Part shown: piece after piece, positions 16,327 through 25,413 of the stretch
Numbering within the stretch: position 1 is the first letter of the stretch
How the letters are laid out: every line of letters begins with the position of its first letter
NCBI GenBank assembly: GCA_001782825.1
Contig: MFPS01000005.1
Location: 1-36,823, forward strand
DNA from: Candidatus Magasanikbacteria bacterium RIFCSPHIGHO2_01_FULL_33_34
GTDB lineage: Bacteria; Patescibacteriota; Patescibacteriia; Magasanikbacterales; UBA922
Direction of reading: 5' to 3'
Length of the DNA stretch: 36,823 nt
Program-made: the position numbers and the translations under genes
The notes under the pieces: model-generated
Databases searched by the model: none
The model's input: only the letters and a program-made list of their open reading frames with translations
Told to the model about the DNA's origin: nothing

Positions 16327-17502
16327 ATGTTTACAATCATTATATTTGTTTTAATATTAAGTACTTTGGTTATTGCTCATGAGTTTGGGCATTTTATAAC
16401 TGCTCGTAAGTCAGGGATGAGGGTTTATGAGTTTGGACTTGGGTTTCCACCTAGAGCTTTTGGGTTTTTTAAGGATCCAAAAACAGGGAAATGGGTATTT
16501 GTAAAAGGAAAAGGAAAAAGTAGCTTAAAAGAAACTGTTGGTGGAGAAGGGGCTGAAGAAGAGTTTCCAAATACATTATATAGTTTGAATTGGTTACCAC
16601 TTGGTGGTTTTGTAAAAATAAAAGGAGAAAATGGTGAGGCACCAAATGATAAGGATAGTTTTGGCAATCAAAAAGCTTGGAAAAGGTTTGTAGTAGTTGT
16701 TGCCGGTGTTACTATGAATGTTTTGTTGGCTGGAGTATTGTTGGGTGTAGGTTATATGATTGGTATCCCAACTGATATTACTGATGGAGTTGATGGTAAG
16801 GCAGTTTTAAAAGATGAAATGGTTTTGATTCAACAAGTTTCAGAAGGTTCGCCAGCTAGCTTGGCTGGGGTTAAATCTGGAGATCAGGTATTGTCTTTGA
16901 ATGGTGAGTCAATTTTGACATCGGATCAGTTTTTGAATTTTGTTCGTACCAATTCAAATATTGAAATGACATTGGCTGTAGAGCGTGACAGTAAAATGAT
17001 GGAATTTGTATTGACACCAACATTATTGGATAGTCAAGAGGATGATATTCCAAGATTGGGTGTAATGATGTCTGACACTGCTATATTGAGTTATCCTTGG
17101 TATATTGCCATTTACAAAGGTTTTGTATCAGCTTTTTATGGATTTGCTGTGATATTTGGATTATTTATAACAGTAATCAAAAATCTAATAATGGGACAAG
17201 GCTTGGCTTATGAAGTGTCTGGTCCGGTGGGGATTGCCAGTATGGTTGGTCAAAGTGCTAGAATGGGAATTAACTATTTGATCAGTACAGCTGCTATGTT
17301 GTCTATTACTTTGGCAGTGATTAATATTTTACCATTTCCAGCATTAGATGGTGGTAGAGCATTTTTTATCATTATTGAAAAAATTATTAAAAGACCAGTG
17401 CCTATTAAATATGAACAGCTTGCGCATACATTAGGTTTTGTACTTTTGATGTTGTTGGTTGTGATAGTAACAGTAAAGGATATTTGGAAGATTTTTGTTT
17501 AG
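16327..17502 (+). CDS. rseP: Site-2 membrane protease RseP (M50)
   Basis: A 391-residue regulated-intramembrane-proteolysis protease. Helix 1 carries the zinc motif HEFGH (residues 18-22). A PDZ domain spans about 165-240 (VSEGSPASLAGVKSGDQVLSLNG). Later helices follow, with the second metal motif NILPFPALDGGRAFF. A single PDZ domain is common outside proteobacteria. It cleaves membrane-embedded anti-sigma factors or signal-peptide remnants. The start at 16327 has no Shine-Dalgarno but places HEFGH correctly in the first helix. It is followed by a 250-nt gap holding a palindromic element and then pheS. Confidence 0.95.
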   Translation: MFTIIIFVLILSTLVIAHEFGHFITARKSGMRVYEFGLGFPPRAFGFFKDPKTGKWVFVKGKGKSSLKETVGGEGAEEEFPNTLYSLNWLPLGGFVKIKGENGEAPNDKDSFGNQKAWKRFVVVVAGVTMNVLLAGVLLGVGYMIGIPTDITDGVDGKAVLKDEMVLIQQVSEGSPASLAGVKSGDQVLSLNGESILTSDQFLNFVRTNSNIEMTLAVERDSKMMEFVLTPTLLDSQEDDIPRLGVMMSDTAILSYPWYIAIYKGFVSAFYGFAVIFGLFITVIKNLIMGQGLAYEVSGPVGIASMVGQSARMGINYLISTAAMLSITLAVINILPFPALDGGRAFFIIIEKIIKRPVPIKYEQLAHTLGFVLLMLLVVIVTVKDIWKIFV

Positions 17503-17566
17503 ATTGATTGAAAGTATAATATTATTGTGTTAAAATGGGCTATATATACTCATTTAAAGTTTTACC

Positions 17567-17665
17567 ATGTCATTCCCGCGCAGGCGGGAATCTAGAGGTT
17601 AAACTAGAGAATTTATGGATTCCCGCTGGAGTTTATCCTAGTGTAGACGGGGACAGGAATGACAT
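17567..17665. repeat. GTCATTCCCGC-type miniature palindromic element
   Basis: A 99-bp unit bounded by perfect 10-bp inverted ends ATGTCATTCC (17567-17576) and GGAATGACAT (17656-17665). Inside is the hairpin ATTCCCGC-GCAG-GCGGGAAT (17572-17591) and a second GATTCCCGC half near 17638. It is much more GC-rich than its surroundings. Elements of this GTCATTCCCGC type are known as dispersed intergenic repeats in many bacteria. A TTGACA box at 17672-17677 directly follows and might form part of the pheS promoter, but I found no convincing -10. Confidence 0.8.
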
Positions 17666-17753
17666 AATGTATTGACACTAAATAAACCTTTATATTAATT
17701 ATTATTTAGGTCAAAATTAAGATTAACTTTAGACGGGTTCTATTTGGATTTTT

Positions 17754-18782
17754 ATGCAAGATTATCTACAAATAAAAGAAAAATTTAATAGTCAAATCAA
17801 TAGTGTTCAAGACCTAAATTCTTTGGAATTATTAGAACAAGAATATTTTTCTCGTAAAGCTGGAGAAATTACTTTGTTGATGAGAGGTTTGGGAGATGTA
17901 CCAGAAGAAGAAAGAAAAGAAAAAGGACAAAAAATAAATGAATTAAAGGTTGCTATGGTGCAATCAATTGAGTCAAAGAGGCTTGAATTAAAAGAAAATG
18001 AATACAAAAAAATAATTGAAACTGAGAGTATTGATATAACTCAGCCTAATTTACCAAAACATGAATCAGGTCATTTGCATCCGATTACATTGGTTCAGAA
18101 TCAACTGGAAGATTTGTTTACTTCCATGGGTTTTGCTATTGAAGATGGTCCAGAGCTTGAAAGTGAATATTATAATTTTACTGCGCTCAATATTCCAGAA
18201 ACTCATCCAGCTCGTGATACCCAAGATACTTTTTATATCAAGGATCATGCCGGTTGGGTGATGAGGACTCACACTTCGTCAATGCAGGTGCGGGCTATGC
18301 AGTCCAATGATTTACCAATGCGAGTCATAATGCCGGGCAGATGTTATCGTAATGAATCCACAGATGCGCGACATGAACACACTTTTTATCAATTGGAAGG
18401 TTTTGTGGTTGATGAAAATATTTCATTTGCAAATCTAAAGGGAATTTTGGAAGTAGTGGCCAAAAATTTGTATGGACCTGAGGCAAAAATAAGATTGCGA
18501 CCAAAATTTTATCCTTTTGTGGAGCCGGGGGTAAATGGGGAAGTCTCTTGTTTTTTGTGTGAAAGCAAAGGTTGTAGGGTTTGCAAACAATCTGGCTGGT
18601 TGGAAATATTTGGGGCAGGTATGATACACCCAAATGTTTTGTCTGCTGGTGGGATTGATGCGCAAAAGTATCAAGGTTTTGCCTTTGGATTGGGATTAGA
18701 TAGGTTAGTAATGCTCAAATATGGTATAGAGGATATACGGCATTTTCAGGGTGGAGATTTAAGGTTTTTAAAGCAATTTTAA
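17754..18782 (+). CDS. pheS: Phenylalanyl-tRNA synthetase alpha subunit
   Basis: A 342-residue class II synthetase subunit that charges tRNA-Phe as an alpha2beta2 tetramer. An N-terminal coiled coil (residues 1-90, rich in Glu/Lys) is followed by the catalytic core. Motif 1 region HPITLVQNQLEDLFTSMGF, DTFYIKD and RTHTSS, motif 2 PGRCYRNESTDARHEHTFYQLEG, and motif 3 FGLGLDRLVMLKYGIEDIR are all visible. A CFLC...CRVC cysteine cluster lies in the insertion before motif 3. It ends one base before the pheT start. Confidence 0.97.
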   Translation: MQDYLQIKEKFNSQINSVQDLNSLELLEQEYFSRKAGEITLLMRGLGDVPEEERKEKGQKINELKVAMVQSIESKRLELKENEYKKIIETESIDITQPNLPKHESGHLHPITLVQNQLEDLFTSMGFAIEDGPELESEYYNFTALNIPETHPARDTQDTFYIKDHAGWVMRTHTSSMQVRAMQSNDLPMRVIMPGRCYRNESTDARHEHTFYQLEGFVVDENISFANLKGILEVVAKNLYGPEAKIRLRPKFYPFVEPGVNGEVSCFLCESKGCRVCKQSGWLEIFGAGMIHPNVLSAGGIDAQKYQGFAFGLGLDRLVMLKYGIEDIRHFQGGDLRFLKQF

Positions 18783-18783
18783 T

Positions 18784-21252
18784 ATGTTGATATCAAAAAA
18801 ATGGCTTGAAGATTTTCTCGTATTGCCAAAAAAAATAAAATCAGAAGATATAGGTCATGATTTAACCATGAAAACTGTTGAAGTAGAAAAGATAAACAAT
18901 TTAGCGCATAGTTTACAAAAAGTTGTAGTTGGTGTTATTACAAAAGTTGAAAAACATTCTAATGCTGATACTTTAAAAGTATGTCAGGTAGATGCTGGCA
19001 AAAATTATGGACAGTTGCAGATTGTTTGTGGTGGAATGAATTTAAAAGAAAATATGAAAGTAGCATTGGCTTTAGTTGGAGCCAAAGTACATTGGCATGG
19101 GCAAGATGAACTTTTTGAATTAGCCAAAGTAAAATTGCGAGGAGAAGAATCAAATGGCATGATCTGCGCATCAGATGAACTTGGTTTGGAGGAAATGTTT
19201 CCTAAACAAGATGAGAAGGAAATAATGGACTTGTCGTATTTGGATGCCAAAGAAGGGGTATTGTTGAGTTCAGCTTTGGGGCTTGATGATACAATTTTTG
19301 ATATTGATAATAAATCAATGACGCATAGATCAGATTTGTGGGGCCATTATGGGATTGCTCGTGAATTGTCGGCTTTTTATAATATAAAATTAAAACCACT
19401 TAATCCAAAGAAAATTTCTGTTGGTAAAAATACAAAATTAACAGTAGAAATAAAGGACAGTGAGTTGTGTCCGAGGTATTTGGGATTGGTAGTAAATAAT
19501 ATTAAAATTGAACCATCGCCAGACTGGATGCAAAAAAGATTAATGGCTGTGGGTGTGAGACCAATAAATAATGTAGTTGATGTAACAAATTATGTGATGC
19601 ATGAAATTGGTCAACCAATGCATGCGTTTGATGCTAGAGAAATTTTGACCAAAGTTGGTACAGATAAGAACAAGAAAATTGTTGTCCAAAGAGCCAAAGA
19701 TGGAGAGACTTTCAAAGCTTTGGATGGCAAAGAGTATAAATTGAAATTAACTGATTTGGTGATAGCTGATTCTCAAAGAACGATAGCCCTCGCGGGTATT
19801 ATGGGTGGTGAAAATAGTGAAATTAAAAATGATACTAATACAATAATTTTTGAATCAGCCAATTTTGATGCCAAAACAATTAGAAAAACTTCAACAAGAC
19901 TTGGCTTGAGGACAGATTCTTCTACTAGATTTGAAAAAAGTTTGGATAGAGAATCGGCCGAGCTCGCTATGAGGCGCGCAGTTGAGTTGTTGCAAAAGAT
20001 TTCACCAGATGTAAAAGTGGCAAGTGTTTTGGTAGATGTGTACAAGAAAAAATTAAAAGCCAATGCTATAAAATTGGGTGAATTTGATATAGCTAAAAAA
20101 ATTGGATTTAATATACCAAAAATTGAAATCATACGAAGTCTAAAATCATTTGGTTTTACAGTAGCCATAAAAGGGAAGGATTTGGCAGTGGTGCCACCAT
20201 CATGGAGATCCGAGAGAGATATAGTAAGTAAAGAAGATGTTATTGAGGAGGTAGTGCGTTTGTATGGTTATGACAAAATTCCTTCAAGTTTGCCATGTTT
20301 ACCAATAGTAGTATCAAGAAAAAATCAATCACGAACGATTGAAAGATTATTGAAGAATTGTTTGTCTATGGAATTTGGATATTCTGAAGCACATAATTAT
20401 TCATTTGTGGCGCCAGGAATGATAGAAAAGATGGGAGAAAGTACAGAAAAATATATTGAGTTGGATAATCCTATTGCCAAAGATAGACCATATATCAGAC
20501 GAAGTTTATTAACAAATTTACTTGAAAATGCTGAATATAATTTGCATAGATTTGAGAGTATAAAATTATTTGAAGTTGGTAAGGTGTATATTTTGGAAGA
20601 GGATGGAGTGTTGGCAGAAAAAGGTTCAAAAAAACATTTGCCTGCTCAAGTTGTAAATTTGGGGGTTGTGTTGTCGCAAAAAAATAATGTCAATCCTTTT
20701 TTTGCCATGAGTGAAGCGATTGAATTAGCGCTCAATAAAGTTGGAGTGCTTAATATTGATTTTGTTTATAATACAAAATCAGCTAATTTGTTGCATAGTG
20801 GACGAGGAGCTTTGGTAGTCAGTAATGGTATTGAGTTGGGCTTTGTTGGTGAACTTAATCCAATTGTGCAGGATAAAATTGGTATTCCATATAGAATAGC
20901 AGTCTGTGAATTGAGTGTTGCAAATATTTTAAAATGTGTTACAGAAAAAAGTGAATATACTCCATTGTCGCATTTCCCAAGCGTTGAACGTGATATTGCG
21001 TTTGTGGTGGATAAAAAAATTCAACACAAAGATATTTTAAAAATGATTAATAATTTTCATGAATTGATTGAGAGTTGTGAGTTGTTTGATATTTATCAGA
21101 GTGACAAGATTGGAGAAGACAAAAAAAGTATGGCTTATCATATAGTATACAGATCAAGCAGTAAAACATTAGAAGCAAAAGTGGTAGATGATATTCATAC
21201 AAAAGTTTTAGATAGTTTGAAAAATAATTTTAGTGCAGATATTCGTGAATAA
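18784..21252 (+). CDS. pheT: Phenylalanyl-tRNA synthetase beta subunit
   Basis: An 822-residue protein of normal length. Order: EMAP/OB tRNA-binding domain (GVITKVEKHSNADTLKVCQVD, residues about 45-150); B3/B4 editing domain (RPINNVVDVTNYVMHEIGQPMHAFDA and GIMGGENSEI); B5 domain (about 400-480); catalytic-like core (NPIAKDRPYIRRSLLTNLLENA); and the C-terminal FDX-ACB anticodon-binding domain (FPSVERDIAFVVDKKI). Start ATG at 18784 is 1 nt after the pheS stop, so the two subunits are translationally coupled. Confidence 0.97.
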   Translation: MLISKKWLEDFLVLPKKIKSEDIGHDLTMKTVEVEKINNLAHSLQKVVVGVITKVEKHSNADTLKVCQVDAGKNYGQLQIVCGGMNLKENMKVALALVGAKVHWHGQDELFELAKVKLRGEESNGMICASDELGLEEMFPKQDEKEIMDLSYLDAKEGVLLSSALGLDDTIFDIDNKSMTHRSDLWGHYGIARELSAFYNIKLKPLNPKKISVGKNTKLTVEIKDSELCPRYLGLVVNNIKIEPSPDWMQKRLMAVGVRPINNVVDVTNYVMHEIGQPMHAFDAREILTKVGTDKNKKIVVQRAKDGETFKALDGKEYKLKLTDLVIADSQRTIALAGIMGGENSEIKNDTNTIIFESANFDAKTIRKTSTRLGLRTDSSTRFEKSLDRESAELAMRRAVELLQKISPDVKVASVLVDVYKKKLKANAIKLGEFDIAKKIGFNIPKIEIIRSLKSFGFTVAIKGKDLAVVPPSWRSERDIVSKEDVIEEVVRLYGYDKIPSSLPCLPIVVSRKNQSRTIERLLKNCLSMEFGYSEAHNYSFVAPGMIEKMGESTEKYIELDNPIAKDRPYIRRSLLTNLLENAEYNLHRFESIKLFEVGKVYILEEDGVLAEKGSKKHLPAQVVNLGVVLSQKNNVNPFFAMSEAIELALNKVGVLNIDFVYNTKSANLLHSGRGALVVSNGIELGFVGELNPIVQDKIGIPYRIAVCELSVANILKCVTEKSEYTPLSHFPSVERDIAFVVDKKIQHKDILKMINNFHELIESCELFDIYQSDKIGEDKKSMAYHIVYRSSSKTLEAKVVDDIHTKVLDSLKNNFSADIRE

Positions 21253-21281
21253 TTTATACTACTCATTTAATATCAATTTAT

Positions 21282-21310
21282 TTGTCTGTAATTTAAAAGT
21301 GTGTTATAAT
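21282..21310 (+). promoter_or_regulatory. Strong sigma-70-type promoter downstream of pheT
   Basis: TTGTCT (21282-21287), 17-nt spacer, perfect TATAAT (21305-21310). The start would be near 21317, leaving a leader of about 100 nt before the ATG at 21418. The leader repeats the word GCCTGTC at about 21339 and 21385, and an AGGAG Shine-Dalgarno precedes the start codon. Confidence 0.65.
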
Positions 21311-21417
21311 AGATTTATTATATTTAACTTCTGCTACAAGCCTGTCTGTAGTTTGTCTCATGGTAAATGGGATATATCATAATAGCCTGTCACTTGTAAA
21401 AGAATTAGGAGAAATTT

Positions 21418-21744
21418 ATGTTAGGTTCAAGTCAAGATATTTTTTATATTGTTTTGTCATTGGCAATTTTGTGGTTTACAGTTTTTTTGTGTTGGCTTTT
21501 GTATCAAGCAGCCAGAGTATTACGAAATGCAAATAATATTATAGAGACTATTACAGATAAATTGGAATTAATTACTGACGCAGTGCATACCATGAAAGAA
21601 AAAATGGAAAGTATGAGTGGTCTGGTAGGGATTATGAATACTGTGGTTGGCGGAGTAGCAGAAAAGTTTTTATCAGAAAAGTTATTCAGTAAGAAAGTGG
21701 CAGAAAAACTGAAAAAAAGAAAAAAAGATCGTAAAGATAAATAA
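21418..21744 (+). CDS. Small membrane-anchored coiled-coil protein, unknown
   Basis: A 108-residue protein preceded by AGGAG at good distance. One membrane helix (residues 9-30, YIVLSLAILWFTVFLCWLLYQ) is followed by an amphipathic helix (ETITDKLELITDAVHTMKEKMESM), a Gly/Val-rich hinge, and a strongly basic tail KKVAEKLKKRKKDRKDK. The plan resembles DUF948-type proteins, but I cannot confirm the family. It has its own promoter and a bidirectional terminator, so it is a single-gene unit. Confidence 0.75.
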   Translation: MLGSSQDIFYIVLSLAILWFTVFLCWLLYQAARVLRNANNIIETITDKLELITDAVHTMKEKMESMSGLVGIMNTVVGGVAEKFLSEKLFSKKVAEKLKKRKKDRKDK

Positions 21745-21769
21745 AAAAAATCCCGAAAGGGATTTTTTT
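21744..21769. terminator. Bidirectional rho-independent terminator
   Basis: ATCCC-GAAA-GGGAT (21750-21763) with a stable GAAA tetraloop, flanked by seven A on the left and seven T on the right. It can end both the plus-strand 21418 gene and the minus-strand sugar transferase gene at 21774. Confidence 0.9.
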
Positions 21770-21773
21770 ATTT

Positions 21774-23171
21774 TTATTGTCCCATCAACCGCATCAAAAC
21801 ATTGGTAGTACGAAGAAGTATAACAATATCCAAAAGTAATGATCTGTTTTTGATATAATACAAATCATATTGCAATTTTTCAATGGATTTTTCGCGGGTT
21901 GAAGTATAATTTTGGTGTATGAGCGCCCAGCCAGTGAGACCTGGTTTGACTACATGGCGTAGTGGGTAATAAGGCATTTCGGTTTTTAGGTCATCAACAA
22001 TTTCTGGTCTTTCAGGCCTAGGTCCTATCAACGTTAATTCTCTTTTCAAAAGGTTTATGGCTTGTGGCCATTCATCAATTCTAGTTCTTCTCAAAAATTT
22101 ACCAACGGTTGTAATTCTATTATCTTTTTTCTTGGCTACCCATTTGTCAAATTCATATTCACCAACTTCTGCGCTACCATCAGAGGACAATACATGCATT
22201 GAACGAAGTTTGTATATCCAAAATATTTCGCCAAATTGTCCGATTCTTTTTTGTTTATAAAATATTGGTCCGGGTGAATTTAATTTGATTGCTAATGTGA
22301 TAATTGGCAATAATATTAATAAGCATAGGCCTAAAATAATTCCAAAAATTAAATCAATTATAGTACGGAATCGGTCATAAATTGGTTGTTGGGTATCTTG
22401 TAAATTTTGCAAAAACCAGCCATCAGAAAATGTTGATGGTGGAATTCTGCCAGTTATTTGTTCATAAAATGAAGTTAGATCTGTCAATTGCACATCCCAA
22501 AAAAGTAATTCATATAGTTCACGAAGGGCTTCTGAATTTTGGTGAAGATGTGGAGCAATGATAACTAATTGAGCTTTGTGATTGGTGATGGCTGGTCTGA
22601 TGGTATTTAAATTGTGATATACATCAAATTTATAGGTGATAGGTTTTACTTCATTTGTTGGGTCTATCAAGGCTTTTACTTCATAACCTTTTTCTGGTTC
22701 TTTATTTAGTATATCAATTAATTCTTTTGTTTCATTGGTAAAGCCAACAAAAATTAAATTATTTTTTAGAGCTTCTGCACCTAATATTTTTTGGAATGAT
22801 AGTCTCCAAATTGCACTGATACCATAACCTAGAAAAATATTTGCTAGCAATATAGTTTTTGGGGCTATTTGTTTGTCTGGAAATAAATAAAAGAAAGTAA
22901 TGCTGATGATTAGTGAAATAATCGCTGTTTCAGAAAACCTTCTATAAAAAGAGCGATCATTTGTCAGTCTACCTAGATCATATAGGCCATTTATGTAATT
23001 TACAATTATCCAAAAAATATAAACAATCAAAAACAATAGTAAGTGGAATTTAATTTTTTCCCAGTCAGGTATTTTAAAGTATCTGAGAGTGATACTTAAT
23101 AAAAAGGCAAGGATAAACGATACGAAATCACCAAAAACTAAAAGTAACTGTTTGAATCGGTATATTAGCAT
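21774..23171 (-). CDS. Polyprenyl-phosphate sugar-1-phosphate transferase (WbaP/WcaJ type)
   Basis: A 465-residue protein with the full polyprenyl glycosylphosphotransferase layout. Four or five N-terminal membrane helices (residues about 8-125), a Rossmann-like CoA_binding_3 domain (NLIFVGFTNETKELIDIL), a re-entrant helix (IIDLIFGIILGLCLLILLPI), then the catalytic domain with KLRSM, FLRRTRIDEWPQ, LTLIGPRPERPE and the ending RHVVKPGLTGWALI. It moves a sugar phosphate from a nucleotide sugar to undecaprenyl phosphate at the inner membrane face, the first step of a glycan repeat unit. It is divergent from the glycan genes at 25.4-28.8 kb but most likely starts the same pathway. The sugar is unknown. 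Confidence 0.93.
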   Translation of the reverse strand: MLIYRFKQLLLVFGDFVSFILAFLLSITLRYFKIPDWEKIKFHLLLFLIVYIFWIIVNYINGLYDLGRLTNDRSFYRRFSETAIISLIISITFFYLFPDKQIAPKTILLANIFLGYGISAIWRLSFQKILGAEALKNNLIFVGFTNETKELIDILNKEPEKGYEVKALIDPTNEVKPITYKFDVYHNLNTIRPAITNHKAQLVIIAPHLHQNSEALRELYELLFWDVQLTDLTSFYEQITGRIPPSTFSDGWFLQNLQDTQQPIYDRFRTIIDLIFGIILGLCLLILLPIITLAIKLNSPGPIFYKQKRIGQFGEIFWIYKLRSMHVLSSDGSAEVGEYEFDKWVAKKKDNRITTVGKFLRRTRIDEWPQAINLLKRELTLIGPRPERPEIVDDLKTEMPYYPLRHVVKPGLTGWALIHQNYTSTREKSIEKLQYDLYYIKNRSLLLDIVILLRTTNVLMRLMGQ

Positions 23172-23285
23172 AATTGCTTTTTTAGGTGTTTATATATATA
23201 ATTTAGTAAAATAAAGTATTTTTTGATTGGTATATGTATATCATAATTATATCAAAAAATCAAGTATTAAGTAAATATTGCTTGT

Positions 23286-25274
23286 ATGAAGAATTTAATA
23301 GTATTTTGGATGTGTTTGGTTTATTTGTTTGCATCAAATATTGTTTTTGCGCGTATGCCAAATGATCCATTGGTTGAACAGTGGGCATTTAAAGATGCTC
23401 AAGTTTATGATGCTTGGAATAAGGCTACTGGTTCAGGTGATGTGGTTGTGGCAGTGATTGATAATGGTTTTGATACATTTCATCCAGATCTTTATCCTAA
23501 TGTTTGGAAAAATATAGATGAAATTCCAGATAATTTGGTTGATGATGATGAGAATGGTTATGTTGATGATGTTTGGGGTTGGGATTTTAGTTCATATGAT
23601 GCCAATCAGGATGGTATTTTTACAGATGAAGAACAAGATATTGGTAATAATAATCCACGACCATGGGTGGTTGGTAGACAAAAAATTAAGGATGATATTC
23701 ATCATGGTTCTCTTGTAGCTGGATTAATTGGTGCAGTTGGGAATAATGGTGAATCTGGAGTAGGGGTAAATTGGCGAGTTCAATTGATGAATTTAAAAGT
23801 ACTTGAAGTGAGTGGGGCTGGTGATTTGTCGCCATTGGTACGCGCAATTTATTATGCCGTAGACAATGGGGCAGATATTATTAATATTAGTCTTGTGGGG
23901 GACGTGGATGTGAGTGTAAAAGAAGCTATTAAGTATGCTTATGATAACGGAGTAGTTGTTGTTGCTGCAGCTGGTAATGAGAGGGTTGCACTTAATTTTT
24001 CACCAGTATATCCAGTTTGTGCTGATGTTGGCGAAGACGAACAGTGGGTTTTGGGTGTGACTGCAATTGATGAGGATCATTATTTGGCTCCATTTTCAAA
24101 CATTGGTGCATCTTGTATTGATATTACTGCGCCAGGTGTTAATGTTTCAAGTACTTTGCGATATGCACCAAAATATGGTTTGACAGAAAAATATTCAGGT
24201 GGCTGGCAAGGTACATCTTTTGCTGCTCCGATAGTGTCTGGTGCGGCTGCTCTTATCAAATCTATCCAACCATCATGGGGTCCAAAACAGATTTATAAAG
24301 CAATTTTGTCCACAGTTCACAGAACTCCACCATCTGATCCTCAGGCATATCAAGAATTATATGGGGCTGGACTTATCCAAATTGCTAATGCAGTAGATTA
24401 CGCTTTTAGTAATATTGTTTCAGCCCACTTATTAAAATATTTTTATGCTTTTGATATTACAGATGGTACTACTCAAAAAAGTGTGCCTAATGATTCAGAA
24501 ATGATTGAGAGCGAGAATAAACAGATTTTAAATATTGATGACATTGCGAGTTTTGTGAGTGGTTTTGTAACGGTAAAAGAATTTGGTTCAAATAAATCTG
24601 AAGTTATAATTTATGACAAAAAATTGGATATTGTAGATAGTTGGAAAGTAGATTCATTGGGTAAATTAAATATTGTGGTTGGGGATATTTTGGGAGATGA
24701 AGAAGTAGAAATTGTCTTGTCACCACAATATAGCAGTAAAAATATTTTTAGAATTTTTGATCTTGACGGAAATGAGTTACATAGTTTAAGTGAAGATGTT
24801 TTCTATAGAGGAGTTTCATTGGGCTTAATAGATGCAGATTTGAGAAAAAAAGAAATTCTTGCTGTGTATGGAAAAGTTGGGGCAGTTAAATTGAAACATT
24901 TTGATAAGGATATGAGTGTGGTTCGTGAAATAGAATTGCCTTTTATAAAAGACACGGGTGTACCAGACTCTGGGGATATTGATGGAGATGGTGTTCAAGA
25001 ATATATTGTTGGCGGTGGAGTTGGTGATACACCATATATTGCTTATTATAACAATGATGGTAGTATTAAAAGAAAATTTTTTGGTTATGATCCTGGTTAT
25101 TTGGGTGGCTTAGATATTTTTTCTGGGGATTATGATGGGGATGGCAAAGATGATGTGTTTGTGGGTCCTCAAGCAGATGAAGGTTCAATAATATTTTGGA
25201 ATAATCGGTCACATAAAATAGCAGAGTGGAAATTTGTTGATGGTGGTGTGATGAAATATTTGCCTGTTTTTTAA
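23286..25274 (+). CDS. Secreted subtilisin-family serine protease with Asp-box repeats
   Basis: A 662-residue exported S8 peptidase. Residues 1-22 form a signal peptide ending at VFA. The catalytic triad is Asp59 in VVAVIDNGFDTFHPD, His140 in HHGSLVAGLIGA (HGS in place of the more usual HGT) and Ser311 in GTSFAAPIVSGAAALI. The segment DDDENGYVDDVWGWDF is typical of the Ca-binding insertion of this group. The C-terminal 250 residues hold FG-GAP/VCBS-like calcium motifs (SGDIDGDGVQEYIVGGG, SGDYDGDGKDDVFVGPQ), predicting a beta-propeller. There is no sorting signal or transmembrane tail, so it may be released. Family call firm, substrate unknown. Confidence 0.93.
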   Translation: MKNLIVFWMCLVYLFASNIVFARMPNDPLVEQWAFKDAQVYDAWNKATGSGDVVVAVIDNGFDTFHPDLYPNVWKNIDEIPDNLVDDDENGYVDDVWGWDFSSYDANQDGIFTDEEQDIGNNNPRPWVVGRQKIKDDIHHGSLVAGLIGAVGNNGESGVGVNWRVQLMNLKVLEVSGAGDLSPLVRAIYYAVDNGADIINISLVGDVDVSVKEAIKYAYDNGVVVVAAAGNERVALNFSPVYPVCADVGEDEQWVLGVTAIDEDHYLAPFSNIGASCIDITAPGVNVSSTLRYAPKYGLTEKYSGGWQGTSFAAPIVSGAAALIKSIQPSWGPKQIYKAILSTVHRTPPSDPQAYQELYGAGLIQIANAVDYAFSNIVSAHLLKYFYAFDITDGTTQKSVPNDSEMIESENKQILNIDDIASFVSGFVTVKEFGSNKSEVIIYDKKLDIVDSWKVDSLGKLNIVVGDILGDEEVEIVLSPQYSSKNIFRIFDLDGNELHSLSEDVFYRGVSLGLIDADLRKKEILAVYGKVGAVKLKHFDKDMSVVREIELPFIKDTGVPDSGDIDGDGVQEYIVGGGVGDTPYIAYYNNDGSIKRKFFGYDPGYLGGLDIFSGDYDGDGKDDVFVGPQADEGSIIFWNNRSHKIAEWKFVDGGVMKYLPVF

Positions 25275-25284
25275 CTGTGATTTG

Positions 25285-25293
25285 TGCTATACT
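25285..25293 (+). promoter_or_regulatory. Extended -10 promoter for the glycan operon
   Basis: TGTGCTATACT contains TGC directly before TATACT (25288-25293), an extended -10, with no clear -35. The predicted leader is about 115 nt. It contains a perfect 10-bp inverted pair TGAATTAATT/AATTAATTCA (25314-25323 and 25387-25396) around a small CTACTTAGTAG hairpin, so the leader probably folds. Confidence 0.45.
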
Positions 25294-25413
25294 CATAATA
25301 TAAGTTCGTAGCGTGAATTAATTATAAAATATTTAATAAATTACTACTTAGTAGGATAATTAAGTTTATAATTTTTAAACATTATTAATTAATTCAATAT
25401 AAAATGAATAAAT

